Shown here: positions 42,496 through 43,413 of the stretch, piece by piece
Position numbering within the stretch: the first letter of the stretch is position 1
Layout of the letters: each line of letters starts with the position of its first letter
Origin: an uncultured Paracoccaceae bacterium
Lineage (GTDB): Bacteria; Pseudomonadota; Alphaproteobacteria; Rhodobacterales; Rhodobacteraceae
Direction of reading: 5' to 3'
DNA: 43,413 bases
Assembly (NCBI GenBank): GCA_951812305.1
Contig: CATOSB010000021.1
Coordinates: 1 to 43,413 of the forward strand
Position numbers and translations under genes: made by a program
Notes under the pieces: model-generated
The model's input: the letters and a program-made list of their open reading frames with translations, nothing else
What the model was told of the DNA's origin: nothing
Database searches by the model: none

Positions 42496-43413
42496 TCATC
42501 CGGCCTCATTCATGGCCGACAGAATGGCGGGCAGGTCGATGGTACCGCCGTCGGTGAGATATGCGGCGGGAATGTCGATTTCGCCATTCTTTCGGGCCGC
42601 ATTCAGAAGGTCAGTGATTTCGGCTGTGCCTGCGCCCTTGCTTTGGGCGTCGCGCACAATCGTTGCGATGGCGGCGAACTCTGGATCCGGGGCGCGCAAC
42701 GCTGCCAGCGTGCCGGAAACGATGTCGGTGACGAGGCCGGATTCCCAATCTGTTGTGTCGGGTGGTGCGTTAAGTGCGGTGGACTGAACCGTTTCAATTT
42801 CTGTGTCTTCCGGCGCTTGCACAGCGGCGGTGTCGGCTGTTGGCGTGACAACCGGCTCGGATTCCGCGGGTTCTTCGAGGGGCAGTGCGACGAAATCTTC
42901 CGCGGGCTTTGGTGAAGCTGGAGTGGCCACGGGATCGGGTGCGTCTGCGACGTCGATATCCATTTCCAACCCGGTATTTTCGGGCACCGGCACGGGGGAA
43001 ACGACAGCGGCTTCAGGTTCCTCTGGCGCCGTATCCACAGGTGCAGTGTTCGGGGCAGGAGTTGCGACAACCGGCGGTTCATTCGCGGGATCGGGGTGGA
43101 TCACTGGCGGTGCGACTGGTTGCGGCGCTTCTACGATTGTCGGTTTGGGATCTGTGACCGGGACGGTTTCGGGGGTCGTTGTGGCGCGGGTCGGGACCAC
43201 GTCGGTGGGCTCAAATATGAACTCCGGAGAGCGGACGATGGGGCGCTTGGTTGGTTTGTCCTCCGCGGCTGCCGATTTGCTGCGATCCACGTCGGGGGCC
43301 GACGGGTAAAGAAGAAAGGCGAGAACGCCGCCCAATCCGGCAGCCATAAGCCCGAGCTTGGCCAGTCGTGATACGCGCCGGTTGGCAGGCGCTGGTCGGG
43401 CAATTTTCTGGTA
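42496..43413 (-). CDS. membrane-anchored acidic Pro-rich protein, 5' end outside window
   Basis: The frame is open from the right edge to a stop at 42496. At the edge it reads a basic segment (ARPAPANRRVSRLAKLG), then one membrane helix (LMAAGLGGVLAFLLYP). A long Pro/Ala/Val/Glu-rich spacer with many acidic residues follows (about 180 residues), and then a compact C-terminal domain (GLVTDIVSGTLAALRAPDPE, then IPAAYLTDGGTIDLPAILSA). The layout suggests a periplasm-facing anchored protein. I do not recognise a family. It lies upstream of, and on the same strand as, the LysM gene (88-bp gap), so the two may have been an operon. Confidence 0.7.
   Translation of the reverse strand, partial: YQKIARPAPANRRVSRLAKLGLMAAGLGGVLAFLLYPSAPDVDRSKSAAAEDKPTKRPIVRSPEFIFEPTDVVPTRATTTPETVPVTDPKPTIVEAPQPVAPPVIHPDPANEPPVVATPAPNTAPVDTAPEEPEAAVVSPVPVPENTGLEMDIDVADAPDPVATPASPKPAEDFVALPLEEPAESEPVVTPTADTAAVQAPEDTEIETVQSTALNAPPDTTDWESGLVTDIVSGTLAALRAPDPEFAAIATIVRDAQSKGAGTAEITDLLNAARKNGEIDIPAAYLTDGGTIDLPAILSAMNEAG

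Noticed and set aside
1..43413. CRISPR array, tRNA, rRNA or integrase-type attachment sites
   Set aside because: No spaced direct repeats, no cloverleaf-like segments and no integrase gene were seen on either strand.

Overview
The window looks like the chromosome of an alphaproteobacterium of the Rhodobacterales (Roseobacter-like). The evidence is a cluster running ffh, acetyltransferases, chorismate mutase, rpsP, rimM, trmD, rplS and rpmE, an S16 protein with a long Ala/Glu tail, a MipZ-type ParA ATPase, ETF-ubiquinone oxidoreductase, GC-rich intergenic hairpins of the kind common in this order, and several Roseobacter-style hypothetical proteins. All calls come from reading the sequence; no database search was run.

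Layout. (1) 1-4 kb: a phage-type endolysin gene cut by an IS66-type element (copy 1), then a frameshifted IS630 element (type A) sitting inside a palindrome. (2) 4.1-18.1 kb: mostly intact housekeeping DNA. It holds a LysR regulator with a palindromic operator, ffh, four translationally coupled GNAT acetyltransferases, chorismate mutase, rpsP, a 48-aa membrane ORF, rimM, a sulfotransferase-like gene, trmD, a gmd-fcl pair for GDP-L-fucose, rplS and rpmE, then SDR, periplasmic-binding-like and LysE genes. (3) 18.2-26.1 kb: mipZ split by an IS4 element; etfQO; a trypsin-like protease followed by a free-standing copy of its own N-terminal domain; two inverted copies of a 235-bp terminal-inverted-repeat element flanking that block; and soxR split by an IS630 element (type B). 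(4) 26.1-34.4 kb: IS66 copy 2, a VOC protein, greA, a two-TM protein, the second IS630-B, mdh, a TSUP permease, an IS982 element and a small hypothetical gene clipped by IS66 copy 3. (5) 34.4-41.4 kb: almost wholly insertion sequences, including an ISAs1 element that itself contains IS66 copy 4, and a truncated IS66 fused to a truncated IS256. (6) 41.4-43.4 kb: a decayed LysM/solute-binding gene and a membrane-anchored acidic protein running off the edge.

The dominant theme is recent insertion-sequence expansion with gene loss. Ten elements or fragments from six families are present, and near-identical copies indicate recent movement. Removing the IS and one target duplication restores the reading frame of the endolysin, mipZ and soxR genes and the last codons of a hypothetical gene. 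The inactivation of mipZ, essential in Caulobacter, is the most striking consequence and suggests relaxed selection, a second copy elsewhere, or population heterogeneity.

The best candidates for undescribed biology are the protease with its free-standing prodomain-like partner, the 235-bp inverted element, and the four-gene acetyltransferase array inside the translation-machinery cluster.
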